Numbered from the stretch's first letter, positions 25,972 to 34,767 are shown. The stretch is DNA of 64,000 nucleotides from Hyphomicrobiales bacterium (GCA_900466945.1 UBNV01000005.1:124001-188000), one strand, 5' to 3'. The notes: a model not told the origin generated them from the sequence alone. Numbers and translations are program-made.

Positions 25972-26820
25972 TCACGCCTTCAGCGCCGCCATCCTTTCGC
26001 CGAGCAGCCAAAGAGCCTTGTTCAGCTTGATATCCTGATCGATGCCGTTGACGGCGCGGGACTTAACCCGGCGCGGCCGGCCGCGATCGTCACGGCCAAC
26101 CCCTTTCAATCCGCCCTTGATGGCGTTTTCCTGAATCACATTCCAGACGGTCCAGAGATCATTGGCGCGGTCGTCGCCGCGGCGAGGAAGAAGCAATTGC
26201 TGCGCCTTGATCGGCGTAGTCGTCTCGCCTTGGTCGTCCCCGAAGCGCAGGACATGGGCAGCGTCGGCGAGAATACCGGCCTCCTCCTGGTTCAGTCGCA
26301 TGGTCGCCCAGTCCTGTGGAGCGGCGAGGGTGCGTTCGGCTTCGCCAAGCACGCGATAGGTCCCCTCGATTACCTTGTGCTGCACGTCGCCGGAATGGCG
26401 AACCTTGACGGCATCGATGGTCCCGGTCTGCGTCACCAGGGAATTGAGGCAACGGACCCGGAAAAGCCCGGCCATGAGCTCATAGGCGCTCGTACCGTCA
26501 TTGGCATTCTTCAGCAGGATTTCGCAGACGGTGTCTCCGACGTTATATACCTTGCCGTCGTCGACGCGGCGAAGCCGGATGAGATGCTTGGTGAAATCTG
26601 CCTTGCCTTCCGTGCGGCTGCGTGACTGCCTGGCGCCGACAGGCATGAAGCCCTCCTGCATGAGACCCCGCAAAACCTCGATGGTCGGGATGGGTTTGAA
26701 ACGCTCGGACCGGCTCTCATGCGCGGTCACGGCAAAGATCGATGGCGCAGCGCTGCGCATTTCGGTTTCGGTCAGGGCGCGGCCGGTATCGAAGCGGGCG
26801 GTCTGGGTGTAAATGTTCAT
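25972..26820 (-). CDS. DUF932 family protein
   Basis: A 282-residue plasmid protein of the DUF932 family (relatives of phage/plasmid LGT_TopBP1-like and anti-restriction loci; exact role unknown). Landmarks: SIFAVTAHESRSERFKPIPTIEVLRGL, GFMPVGARQSR, KHLIRLRR, and FRVRCLNSLVTQTGTIDAVKVRHSG. ATG at 26820 follows GGAGGCAG; the longer frame to 27087 is not needed. DUF932 genes are usually constitutive neighbours of tra or replication genes on rhizobial plasmids, consistent with this location. Confidence 0.85.
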   Translation of the reverse strand: MNIYTQTARFDTGRALTETEMRSAAPSIFAVTAHESRSERFKPIPTIEVLRGLMQEGFMPVGARQSRSRTEGKADFTKHLIRLRRVDDGKVYNVGDTVCEILLKNANDGTSAYELMAGLFRVRCLNSLVTQTGTIDAVKVRHSGDVQHKVIEGTYRVLGEAERTLAAPQDWATMRLNQEEAGILADAAHVLRFGDDQGETTTPIKAQQLLLPRRGDDRANDLWTVWNVIQENAIKGGLKGVGRDDRGRPRRVKSRAVNGIDQDIKLNKALWLLGERMAALKA

Positions 26821-27392
26821 TTTCTGCCTCCTGGATGTGTCGGTTCCCGAAGCGAAAGCCCGCCCCACGGCGGCGGGCGGGATTGTCAAGCGGCGTGGCG
26901 CGGAAGATGGGAGATCTTCCCGGGTCCGCTTGCGGACTGGCGCGGAAGATCTTCCAGCTTCACGGGCCGCTTGACCGGCCCGACCGGCGCTGTCATGGGG
27001 CGCAAACAAGCAACGCGGCCCGCAACGGGCCTCATTACCGGGTGCTCTGCACCCGAACTCGAGAAGTCCTTGCTGCTCGCGTCGCATTCAGCAAATGAAG
27101 GTGTCTGCGACGGAGCGACTGTGACAAAATGCCTGCGATCGCTGTCGCCGCGGTCGGATCATTGTCCGCACGCAAGGAGTGAACGGCGTTCAGGCCACCA
27201 TTCTACCGATCACCAGGGTGCCTCATGCTTCGACCATTCGTGCCTTCGATTGACCGCGACAGGTCGAGGCAGTTCTGTGAGGCGCTTGGTTTCGGAAACG
27301 ATGTATGCAGACCCTGTTATCGCGGTGATGGTCAGCAGCAATGACAGCTTTATCTTACAGAACGTCCACGTGATTGAAGAAGGAGCGCTGGG
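26821..27392. other. Region upstream of DUF932 gene
   Basis: About 570 bases. It contains two copies of GGCGCGGAAGAT (near 26894 and 26939) with nearby GATCTTCC inversions, which could be regulatory. No gene is recognised. Confidence 0.35.
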
Positions 27393-28019
27393 ATGAGCAC
27401 CGACGTGGATACCGTGCGGTCCTATGATGCGGCCGCGGCGGAGTACGCGGCCGAGGCCGCGGCGATGCCCGAATGGGTCGCGACAGAGATCGATGCATTC
27501 GTGACCGGACTGGGCGGTTCGGGGAGGGTGCTGGAGATCGGAAGCGGTGGCGGGCGAGATGCACTTGAGCTTGAGAAGCGGGGAATAAGCGTCAGGCGCA
27601 CCGACATTGCAAAGGGTTTCGTCGAACTGCTGCGCGAAAGTGGCTTCGAGGCCGACCTGTTGGATCCTCTGACCGAAGACTTGGCCGACCCGCAGCGTCC
27701 CGGCACGCCGTATGACGGGATCTGGGCCTGTGCCTGCCTGATTCATGTCGCGCGCGAGGATCTCGGCACGGTGCTTGGACGGCTCGCCGAGGCGACCCGG
27801 ACCGGTGGCCGATTGCACGCCTCGGTTAGAGAGGGCGAAGGCGAGGATTTTTCCACACACGGCAGTGCTGCAGCGCCACGGCGCTACGTCGAGACGTACT
27901 GGCGCGAGTCAGCCCTGCGATCCACCCTCACAGACGCCGGCTGGATCGTCAGCGAGATACGTCGATGCGTCGGAAGACCCCATGATCATTGGCTGAGCGT
28001 TCGGGCGAGTCGGGCGTGA
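27393..28019 (+). CDS. Class I SAM-dependent methyltransferase
   Basis: A 208-residue methyltransferase. Motif I VLEIGSGGGRDALELEKRG binds S-adenosylmethionine; the acidic residue ending strand 2 is in VRRTDIAKGF, motif post-II region YDGIWACACLIHV and the later GGRLHASVREGEGE follow. The start follows GAAGGAGCG. It has no clear partner genes; flanked by plasmid proteins and by a decayed ABC ATPase, so it may be acquired cargo. Substrate unknown. Confidence 0.85.
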   Translation: MSTDVDTVRSYDAAAAEYAAEAAAMPEWVATEIDAFVTGLGGSGRVLEIGSGGGRDALELEKRGISVRRTDIAKGFVELLRESGFEADLLDPLTEDLADPQRPGTPYDGIWACACLIHVAREDLGTVLGRLAEATRTGGRLHASVREGEGEDFSTHGSAAAPRRYVETYWRESALRSTLTDAGWIVSEIRRCVGRPHDHWLSVRASRA

Positions 28020-28077
28020 CGCAGACAGAACTTGCGGGAATGGCAGGTTTTGGCACTCCGCGCACCATAGCTGGGTA

Positions 28078-28355
28078 TCAGTGGATCGCAGCGTTGAGGA
28101 TGGCTTCTGCGGTTGCGTCCTCGCGGGAGAATTCAGCGGCGATGGTCCCCCCCCTTTGCGACGAGAACGCGGTCTGACAGATCGAGGATTTCGGGCAGAT
28201 AGGACGAAATGACGATCACCCCGGCCCCGTCATCGGCGAAATCGCGGATGATCTTGCGGATCTCGGCAATCGCGCCCGACATCGACGCCGCGGGTCGGTT
28301 CGTCAAAGATCACGAGTCGGGGCTTTTGCGCGGCAAAGCGCGAGCGCGCGAGTAT
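28078..28355 (-). pseudogene. Fragment of an RbsA-type sugar ABC ATPase
   Basis: On the minus strand the end of a sugar-importer ATPase can be pieced together: [25 protein letters not shown], then in another frame [21 protein letters not shown], and after an eight-G run in a third frame [20 protein letters not shown] and stop. Two frameshifts and loss of the first 400 residues show it is dead. Confidence 0.75.
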
Positions 28356-28864
28356 CGGCCAAGCAGTGCCTTTTCTTGCGGCGGTGAAGGGCTGAAGGAC
28401 AAAGAGCCCGCGAGGGATGTGTATCATGAGAGGCTTTACCGCCGGTCGGACGCGCGTGTAGAACTTCACTACTTGCGCCGTGCCGGCATCGCCGACGGCG
28501 CCTTTCGCATTGTGAATGCGCAAGGTACCGGATCTTGCCGACAAGCGGTCAAGCCGCATGCGGGGAGAGACTGTCGCATCTCTAACCGGCCCAACTGTCG
28601 CATTAATAAATAGCCCCTACATAGAAAGATCGCATAAGATTTATTATGGAACTCGTGGTCGTCGCAGGCACGCTAAAGACTTACCTCCTATAGTTGCGCG
28701 CCTGTGACCCTCGCAACCGCTTCTCTGCCGAGTCTGGCTCCTTAAGTGAGCAGGATCACGACATCTAGACCGCCGCGATGCTCCTTCAGCGTTGGGAGCA
28801 GGAACAAAGCTGTGAACGCTTGGTTCAGGGTAGGTTCTCACCGTCTGATCCCAGGGAGGTCCAC
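28356..28864. other. Gap upstream of the membrane-protein operon
   Basis: About 500 bases with no recognised gene. It should carry the promoter for the three-gene operon starting at 28865. Confidence 0.35.
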
Positions 28865-29422
28865 ATGCCAGACGATCATTTCCGCTCCAATGAAAGGCCT
28901 GCGTCAACGATGCCGATGTCGGGCGACCGGCCTGCCGCTTCATCTGCTATGCAGGAACCATCCCCTGCCTTAAGCGACAAAATCAAGGCAGACGTGGGCG
29001 CGGCGCAAGAGACGCTGAAAACTGCCGCCAACAACGCTGCCGAGCAAGCGAAGGGCGCCGCCTCGGGGCAGGTCAACTTCGCCGTCCATCAGGTGCAAGG
29101 GATTGCACGCGCCTTCGAAAAAGCAGGCGCCGAGCTCGAGGGTACAGATCAGGCCGAAGTGGGGCGCTACACCAAGCAGATCGGACGATCCGTTGACCGG
29201 TTCGCAAAGAAGATGGAAGGCAAAGATATCGGCGAAATTGCCACCATCGCAGAGGGTTTCGGCCGCCAGCAGCCACTAGCCTTTCTCGGCATGGCTGCTA
29301 TGGCAGGTCTGGCCGCGAGCAGGTTTCTGACCGCTTCGGCGAACAGGACGACCGCCGGCTCGATCACTCCTTCTGAGACCTCACGTGACCGCGCAACAAC
29401 GGGGGGAACGAAGAATGTCTAA
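28865..29422 (+). CDS. Ala-rich membrane-associated protein (YqjD/DUF883-like context)
   Basis: A 185-residue protein: disordered N-terminus (about 1-35), a long amphipathic helix (DKIKADVGAAQETLKTAANNAAEQAKGAASGQVNFAVHQ region), and one membrane segment near the C-terminus (PLAFLGMAAMAGLAASRF). It starts after GGGAGG at 28865. The helix-plus-membrane-tail plan resembles the nutrient/stress-induced YqjD group, although I cannot place it in a named family. First gene of a coupled three-gene operon. Confidence 0.7.
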   Translation: MPDDHFRSNERPASTMPMSGDRPAASSAMQEPSPALSDKIKADVGAAQETLKTAANNAAEQAKGAASGQVNFAVHQVQGIARAFEKAGAELEGTDQAEVGRYTKQIGRSVDRFAKKMEGKDIGEIATIAEGFGRQQPLAFLGMAAMAGLAASRFLTASANRTTAGSITPSETSRDRATTGGTKNV

Positions 29423-29831
29423 GCCGTCGGAGAATGCACCCCTGTCTGAGTTGATCAGCGGCCTCGTCGCCGATGTGACCGGTCTCTTGAGAAAGGAGAT
29501 CGATCTCGCCAAGACCGAAGCGTCCGAAAAGCTGAGCTCCGCATTGAGCGGCGTCGAGAGTATGCTCGTTGGGCTGGTGCTGGCTATTGGAGCAATCGGT
29601 CTGCTCCTGAGCGCGGCAGTCAGCGCACTTGCCGCCTTTCTGGTATCGCAGGATCTTTCCGAAACAAGCGCCAGCGCTCTGGCGTCGTTGATCATCGGTG
29701 TGATTGTCGCGCTTCTTGCTTGGGCGCTCGTCTCACGCGGACTGTCGGCCCTGCGCGCGCGCAACATGAACCTGCCCCGGACAGCTACTTCGCTTCGCCG
29801 TGATGTTGGTGTTGTAAAGGAGAAAATCTGA
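29415..29831 (+). CDS. Phage-holin-superfamily / YqjE-like membrane protein
   Basis: A 138-residue protein of the holin superfamily III (DUF1469/PF07332) found with YqjD-like proteins. LSELISGLVADVTGLLRKEIDLAKTEASEKL is the characteristic amphipathic segment, followed by two membrane helices (VGLVLAIGAIGLLLSAAVSAL; ALASLIIGVIVALLAWALV). The start overlaps the previous stop and its own stop overlaps the next ATG. Probably a stress-linked inner-membrane protein, not a true phage holin. Confidence 0.8.
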   Translation: MSKPSENAPLSELISGLVADVTGLLRKEIDLAKTEASEKLSSALSGVESMLVGLVLAIGAIGLLLSAAVSALAAFLVSQDLSETSASALASLIIGVIVALLAWALVSRGLSALRARNMNLPRTATSLRRDVGVVKEKI

Positions 29832-30856
29832 TGGATCACGTGCACGAAAAGACGTCGGAGGATATCCAGCGAGAAATCGATCAGGACCGCGAGCGCATCA
29901 GCCACCGGATTGACGCCATTCAAGAACGCATGTCCCCCGGCCAGCTTGTGGATGAAGCGATCGCCTATGCAAAGGGCAGCGGCGGCGCCGAATATCTTGG
30001 CAATCTCGGACGAGCTCTCAAAGACAATCCGCTTCCCGTCGCTCTGATGGGCGTCAGCCTCGCCTGGTTGATGGCGAAGGGTTCGACGTCTTCTGCGACA
30101 TCGACCGCCCCACAGGAACAGCCCGAATATCCGCTCTACGTCGCGCAGGGCCCTGTTCGTCGTCTCGGGCCTCCGGCTCTGGAGAAAGGACAGCGCTACA
30201 GCCACTTCAGCGACACCTCGGGCAAGCTTTGGAAGGCACTGACGGACGAACGAGGGCATCGGGCCGGCCACTTCATGGACGAGGCCGGCGAATCCTACAG
30301 AGGCTTTGCCGATGCCAGCGGCAGTGCCATCACGCATATTGCCGACGAAACCGGGCGGCTGCTCGACGCGGCCTCCGGCTGGGCTCAGGAAAAGTGGCAG
30401 CATGCGAAGGAGGCAACCGCTCAGCTTGGGACGAGCACTTCGAAAGCGGCTGGCTCCGTCTCGGCACGGGCGTATGCCTCAGCAGGCTCGTTGCGAGATC
30501 AGACGGGACGGTTGAACCAGGCTATCCTGACCCAGTTCCGGGACCAGCCACTTGTGGGCGGAGCCTTGGCTTTCGCAGTCGGTGCTGCGATCGGAGCGGC
30601 TTTGCCCCATACGGAGCAGGAAGATCACCTGCTCGGGGATGCATCCGACAGCGCGAAGGATCGGCTGAAACACGAGGCCACGGACGCCGTTGACCATGGC
30701 AAGGAGGTTGCCTCCGAGCTTTATGACCATGCCGCAAAGGCTGCCCACGCCAGCCAGGAGACAGTCAGGAGCCATATGAGCAACGTGAGCAAACACGGGG
30801 ACGCGACAGATCCCACGCTGCACGACCCCGGTCCCAATAGAGGCGGGACTGTCTGA
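29831..30856 (+). CDS. DUF3618 membrane-associated protein
   Basis: A 341-residue protein whose first 50 residues (TSEDIQREIDQDRERISHRIDAIQERMSPGQLVDEA) are a DUF3618 domain. A short hydrophobic stretch is near PVALMGVSLAWLMA, a second near LVGGALAFAVGAAIGAAL. Between them is a helical, charge-rich region, and the C-terminus has coiled-coil-like YDHAAKAAHASQE. It completes the three-gene operon (28865-30856), a set that usually occurs with envelope stress or stationary-phase functions. Function unproven. Confidence 0.8.
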   Translation: MDHVHEKTSEDIQREIDQDRERISHRIDAIQERMSPGQLVDEAIAYAKGSGGAEYLGNLGRALKDNPLPVALMGVSLAWLMAKGSTSSATSTAPQEQPEYPLYVAQGPVRRLGPPALEKGQRYSHFSDTSGKLWKALTDERGHRAGHFMDEAGESYRGFADASGSAITHIADETGRLLDAASGWAQEKWQHAKEATAQLGTSTSKAAGSVSARAYASAGSLRDQTGRLNQAILTQFRDQPLVGGALAFAVGAAIGAALPHTEQEDHLLGDASDSAKDRLKHEATDAVDHGKEVASELYDHAAKAAHASQETVRSHMSNVSKHGDATDPTLHDPGPNRGGTV

Positions 30857-30933
30857 TAGCCGTTTTAACTGGCACTCCAGATTCGATGCCCGTGCCAAAC
30901 ATCACCGTGGCTCGGCGTCATCCTAAAGCAATA

Positions 30934-30955
30934 TTGGCCCCCGTCAGGGGGCCAA
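30934..30955. terminator. Stem-loop after the membrane operon
   Basis: Perfect 9-bp stem TTGGCCCCC/GGGGGCCAA with a GTCA loop, between convergent features (operon end at 30856 and the TRAP fragment ending at 30978). No long U-run. Confidence 0.5.
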
Positions 30956-30977
30956 GACCATTGTAGCTAAACATCCG

Positions 30978-31350
30978 TCACAGGTTGTTTGCCCGCTGCT
31001 GCCTCATCATGAAAGTGTCGAAGGTGTAGTCCGGCAGCTGCATCCAGAGATGAACCTCCTTCTTGAATGCCAGCTGGCTATCGTAGATCTTCTTGAAACT
31101 CTCGTTCGACGCATTGATCTCGGCATAGGTGAACAGCGCCGCCTCGTAGCAAGCCATCATGATTTCCTGGCTGAACGGGCCCAAAATGGCAGCCGACGCA
31201 GCCAGTTCCTTAACGGAAGATGGGTTCTTGACGTCGTATTTCGCCAGCATATTAGCATTGGCGAAGGCACAGGCGTCCTGCAGGATCGCCTAATAATGCG
31301 GAGGAAGGCGGCTCCACTTCTCCAGTAATGCGCCGCCGTAATGCGAGAAA
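30978..31350 (-). pseudogene. C-terminal fragment of a TRAP transporter binding protein (DctP type)
   Basis: Minus-strand translation reads FSHYGGALLEKWSRLPPHY, a TAG stop where relatives have glutamine, then AILQDACAFANANMLAKYDVKNP and on to LPDYTFDTFMMRQQ, the end of a DctP-family periplasmic binding protein. The first 250 residues are absent and a nonsense codon interrupts the rest. No DctQ/DctM genes are nearby. Confidence 0.72.
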
Positions 31351-31399
31351 GGAGCTTAAGGATACGGGATCAAAATCAGCTCGTTCTGGTTAAGCTCAA

Positions 31400-32728
31400 A
31401 TGAGCGATCTCAGCGAGTGGTCCCCCGATCCTTACATCCTAGTGCTGACGGGGCTTGGCATCTTGATAGCCCTTGTCGCTTGGTTGCCTTTGGCTCTGAG
31501 GCGCCTTCCGCTTTCATTGCCCATCGTCTGCATTGCGTTGGGCGCGGCGCTGTTTCTAATCCCGCAGGTGTCGGACCAGCCACTGCCGATGACCTACCCG
31601 GAATTCACCGAGCGCTTCACCGAGTTCGTCGTTATCATTGCCTTGATGGGTGCGGGCCTCAAGCTGGACCGTGTTTTCAGTTGGCGGCGATGGGGCGTGA
31701 CCTGGCGACTTCTCGTCATCACCATGCCTCTCAGCATCACCGCCATTACAATGGTGGGTGTGTGGGGCTTGGGGCTTCCCTGGGTGGTAGCCCTGCTGCT
31801 TGGGGCAAGTTTAGCGCCGACTGATCCTGTCCTTGCAGCTGATGTTCAGGTCGGGCCGCCGAAGACCGGTCAAGAAGATGAGGTTCGCTTCGGTCTCACA
31901 TCAGAGGCGGGGCTTAACGATGGGTTGGCATTTCCATTTGTGAACCTCGCCATCGTACTCGGTCTGGCCGCGGCAAGCGGCGAGCCATGGCTCGGCAAGT
32001 GGCTGATGCACAGTGTTCTATGGGAAGTTGGTGCCGGGGTGGTGGGCGGCTGGCTGATCGGCCGTCTCTTCGGCTGGCTCACCTTCCACATGCCTGCCGA
32101 TACCAAGCTTGCGCAGACCGGCGATGGCCTCATTGCCATTGCTGCTACGTTCGTTTCCTACGGCCTCACCGAATTGATCGAGTGCTACGGCTTCCTGGCT
32201 GTTTTCATCACCGCGCTTACGCTTCGCCACGCTCATCGAGAACACGATTTTCATCGTGAGATGCACGACGTTACGGAGCAGGTCGAGCGCCTTGCTATGA
32301 TGATCCTGCTGGTGCTCTTCGGAGGAGCATTGGTGAGTGGTCTCCTGACACCCCTTCGTTTTATGGATATCGTCGCGGCGATTGTCATCCTCCTCGTCGT
32401 CCGACCGCTAACCGGGTTCATCGGCTTGCTCGGCTTCAAAGCGGCATGGAGGGAAAAACTGACGCTGGCCTTTTTCGGCATCCGCGGCGTGGGCTCCTTT
32501 TACTATCTCGCCTACGGCCTCAATCACATGCCCGTTGAAGGCGGTGAGCGCCTTTGGGCCATTGTGGGACTGGTGGTGCTGCTATCCGTGCTTCTGCACG
32601 CCTTGACAGTCACTCCCATCATGCGCCTGCTCGACCGCAGCCAGGGGCGGGACCCTGATGCAGACGAGGCAGTACCTCCGCCTGGACTGCAGGGTCCTGC
32701 TTCATCGGTCGCCAATTCAATAACATAG
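31400..32728 (+). CDS. Cation:proton antiporter (CPA1/NhaP-like)
   Basis: A 442-residue antiporter with about 12 membrane segments. The core LLLGASLAPTDPVLAADVQVGPP contains the essential aspartate pair region of monovalent-cation/proton exchangers, and TSEAGLNDGLAFPFVNLAIVLG carries the second conserved motif (ND in place of the GD/ND site). The C-terminal cytoplasmic tail is short. Likely exchanges Na+ or K+ for protons in pH and salt homeostasis. It stands alone between pseudogene remnants. Confidence 0.88.
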   Translation: MSDLSEWSPDPYILVLTGLGILIALVAWLPLALRRLPLSLPIVCIALGAALFLIPQVSDQPLPMTYPEFTERFTEFVVIIALMGAGLKLDRVFSWRRWGVTWRLLVITMPLSITAITMVGVWGLGLPWVVALLLGASLAPTDPVLAADVQVGPPKTGQEDEVRFGLTSEAGLNDGLAFPFVNLAIVLGLAAASGEPWLGKWLMHSVLWEVGAGVVGGWLIGRLFGWLTFHMPADTKLAQTGDGLIAIAATFVSYGLTELIECYGFLAVFITALTLRHAHREHDFHREMHDVTEQVERLAMMILLVLFGGALVSGLLTPLRFMDIVAAIVILLVVRPLTGFIGLLGFKAAWREKLTLAFFGIRGVGSFYYLAYGLNHMPVEGGERLWAIVGLVVLLSVLLHALTVTPIMRLLDRSQGRDPDADEAVPPPGLQGPASSVANSIT

Positions 32729-33172
32729 TCTGCCGAAAGAGGCGCCGGCGTTTTGCTTCGGCACATCCAAGGCAATGTTGGGACTTGAGGGGCAAGGTAT
32801 TCAAGCTGCCGCAACTAGGGGCGTCGCTTGCCTTGGAGCATGATGAACTGCCGATCGCACCGATGGCAGCTTTGGGCCGACTGCGGAAGTCCGTCAGCAA
32901 CACCGCCTCTATTAAGTCGCCGCTCTTACAGGGATAGCTAGATTCAACTCACTGAGAGGGGAGAAAGGCGCTCTGCCCTCTCTCTCCCTAAAGCGCTAAA
33001 CCGGTCTCCCCATGCTTCGGCCTGCGGCCTGCAGCACCGGCCGCATTTCCATGAAATCCGTCTCCGCCCTCCGGGTGGGTGATCCCCCTCCGGTTTAGCG
33101 GTTGTCCCCCTCTCTCCAGCTGTTCCGCACGAGCTCGGGAGGTCAAGGAGTGATCAAGGGCAGTGTCTTGGC
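32729..33172. other. Gap with long-range inverted repeat
   Basis: About 440 bases without a gene. GCGCTAAACCGG (from 32992) and CCGGTTTAGCG (33091-33101) bracket about 90 bases containing further GC-rich repeats (GGCCTGCGGCCTGCAGC). This may be a miniature mobile or intergenic mosaic element. Confidence 0.45.
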
Positions 33173-33310
33173 TCACAAATAACGATGATCAATTTCCATG
33201 CGGCTCGCTTCAGCCGCCGCCAGCTCGGATGCGATCTGCTGACGCTCGACCTGGTCGATTGACGCTGCAAGTTCGGCGCTTAGTTCGTTGATGTGGTCGT
33301 AAGTGGTCAT
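33173..33310 (-). CDS. Small hypothetical protein (45 aa)
   Basis: Begins MTTYDHINELSAELAASID and ends MEIDHRYL; a charged helical peptide. AAAGGAG lies six bases before the ATG, an excellent ribosome site, which decides the start over an ATG 19 codons upstream. It is acidic and has no membrane segment. I know of similar short proteins in rhizobia but not their role. Confidence 0.55.
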   Translation of the reverse strand: MTTYDHINELSAELAASIDQVERQQIASELAAAEASRMEIDHRYL

Positions 33311-33574
33311 CGTCGGCTCCTTTAAATGAACAAAGGTGCGGGACCGACAAGGGAGGGTTTGGGTCAATGACCGCCGTAGGCGGCCTGCGGGTCGTCACGG
33401 AGCCGATTTCGTTGCACAGCGGCGAAATTGGGGGAACCGCGCATCATTGACGCAAACCCTCCCTTGTCGGTGAAATTGGGGGATGTTGAGAGAGAATAAA
33501 CCTCTCCGTATCGCCGGCCCCTTTCTTTCGGAACCTGTGACCCCGCTCGGCGTTCGGGCGGCGGAGGAAGAAAA

Positions 33575-33769
33575 TTGGCGAATAATTCTCATGTATTCAG
33601 GCAGCTGGCCTGTAGTGACATGGTGCGTAAGGCAGCGCAGGCCCATGTGAAGCATCAGCCGATAGCGAATGATGATCTGATTGATTTCCTGCTGGAACGA
33701 CTGTCTCAGGCTGAAGCTCGCAGCACCGCACCGGAAGAGATAGACCCTCAGAACGGGAATGCAGATTGA
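33575..33769 (+). CDS. Possible small protein (64 aa, TTG start)
   Basis: GGAGGAAGAAAA precedes a TTG codon at 33575. The product MANNSHVFRQLACSDMVRKAAQ... has a plausible helical core (NDDLIDFLLERLSQAEAR). An ATG at 33620 is an alternative. No family match; it lies just upstream of the candidate sRNA copy B. Confidence 0.33.
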   Translation: MANNSHVFRQLACSDMVRKAAQAHVKHQPIANDDLIDFLLERLSQAEARSTAPEEIDPQNGNAD

Positions 33770-33819
33770 GCAGCTTGCAGGCCGCCTGTCGCTTCCCCAT
33801 ATGGAATCTTGATTGACAC

Positions 33820-33913
33820 CGCGGGTCCTCCCAGCCGCCGCGTCGATCGTTCCCCTCTGGAGGCTTAGACCTTCACACCTCAAGGGCCGCAGCTTTCCGC
33901 TGGCCCTTTTTCT
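33820..33913 (+). ncRNA. Candidate anti-Shine-Dalgarno sRNA, copy B
   Basis: Plus strand: 5' hairpin GCGG/CCGC near 33831-33848 with loop TCCTCCCAG, then GTTCCCCTCTGGAGG (33849-33863) and GACCTTCACA (33868-33877), both identical to copy A at 25.4 kb, then a terminator built from GGGCC...AGC/GCTGGCCC and a TTTTTCTTT run (ending about 33913). Conservation of blocks and hairpins between two separate loci supports function. Confidence 0.57.
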
Positions 33914-34253
33914 TTGCGGAACAAGCAGTCAGCCACAGGCTCTGTTTCACCCATGGGCAGAATGAGGCCATGATCCCTTTCCAAGAGGGCATTCAGGGCG
34001 CGAAAATCGCGCCAGATGGAGGCGAGGAAGCCAGCGCTCGCAATCGGCCGGTCGATGACTTGTTCCAGCTTTCTCGTCAAAGCCGCGCTTGTGCGCTTCG
34101 AATGCGAGGAAGCATAGGGATCTTCGCATATTGCGGTGGTGATTGTGTGTATCTGCCTCACTGATCTGACTGTCTGTGCAGTTCTCAGATAAGCAGAAAA
34201 GCACTGTCCCATAGATAGCTCCGTACCGGCCACCGAAGCTAACGCAAAAGCCC

Positions 34254-34290
34254 CCCAATTCGATGGGGGCGATTGGCCTTGTGGTTAAGC
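34254..34290 (-). terminator. Terminator-like hairpin inside the readthrough tail
   Basis: On the minus strand GCCCCC and GGGGGGC around an ATCGAATT loop, followed by TTTT, form a classic intrinsic terminator (roughly 34255-34280). It lies just beyond the expected stop of the I78-like gene, supporting the idea that the gene once ended near 34315. Confidence 0.6.
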
Positions 34291-34314
34291 AGCAGTTACC
34301 ATGACCCGCGTAGC

Positions 34315-34618
34315 TCAATCCGCCGCAGGTGGCTTGAACGACAAGACCGGATGCGGGATCCGTCTCGATCGTCACCCGATCCTCTCGGAAGTCCTGGGTC
34401 ACCATGTCGCTTAGCTGGATCTGACGAACAGTCTTCGCGCCCGTAAGCTGCATGGCCTCTCCGTCGGCCGGCTTGGGCTTGCCCACGAGGCCTCGAGCGG
34501 CTTCAGCGTTGCATCGTGCTGCTGCCGTGAAGGGGCTGCTTCCGTCTGCGCTGCAGCCGGATAAGGCCAAAGCTACGCCGACGAAGATCAATGGCGCGGA
34601 ATAGGGCAGTGACTTCAT
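34315..34618 (-). CDS. I78-family lipoprotein paralogue with altered 3' end
   Basis: Starts MKSLPYSAPLIFVGVALALSGC, a lipoprotein signal with lipobox LSGC. The mature core CNAEAARGLVGKPKP...VRQIQLSDMVTQDFREDRVTIETDPASGLVVQATCGG is close to the 11842-12138 product. The frame does not stop there: it continues to 33947, giving 223 residues and reading through a terminator-like hairpin. In the next frame a TGA follows directly (34315-34317), so a single-base change near codon 100 probably removed the original stop. I annotate the conserved part; the long tail has no family match. Confidence 0.68.
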
Positions 34619-34659
34619 TGGGGCTCGGCGCGATGCTGTAGCGCGCCGGCATGTTCGAC

Positions 34660-34767
34660 GGAGGCGGGGCTTTTGTTCAAGCGCAATCGGCCGGATGGTG
34701 CGCTCGACGCTGTCGTTGTCGATCTCGATGCGGCCGTCGGTCCGAACGTGCTCCCAATTCTCAAGAC
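34660..34767 (-). pseudogene. IS66 transposase (TnpC) fragment
   Basis: The minus strand encodes WEHVRTDGRIEIDNDSVERTIRPIALE, matching the conserved DGRIEIDNN.VERAIRPIAL motif of IS66-family transposases. Both sides are lost; no inverted repeats or companion tnpA/tnpB genes remain. Confidence 0.75.

Noticed and set aside
25684-26625. 313-aa plus-strand frame
   Set aside because: Antisense to the DUF932 gene.
29381-30403. 340-aa minus-strand frame
   Set aside because: Antisense to the three-gene membrane operon, whose frames have good starts and family matches.
33395-33883. 162-aa minus-strand frame
   Set aside because: Overlaps the complement of sRNA copy B and has no family match.
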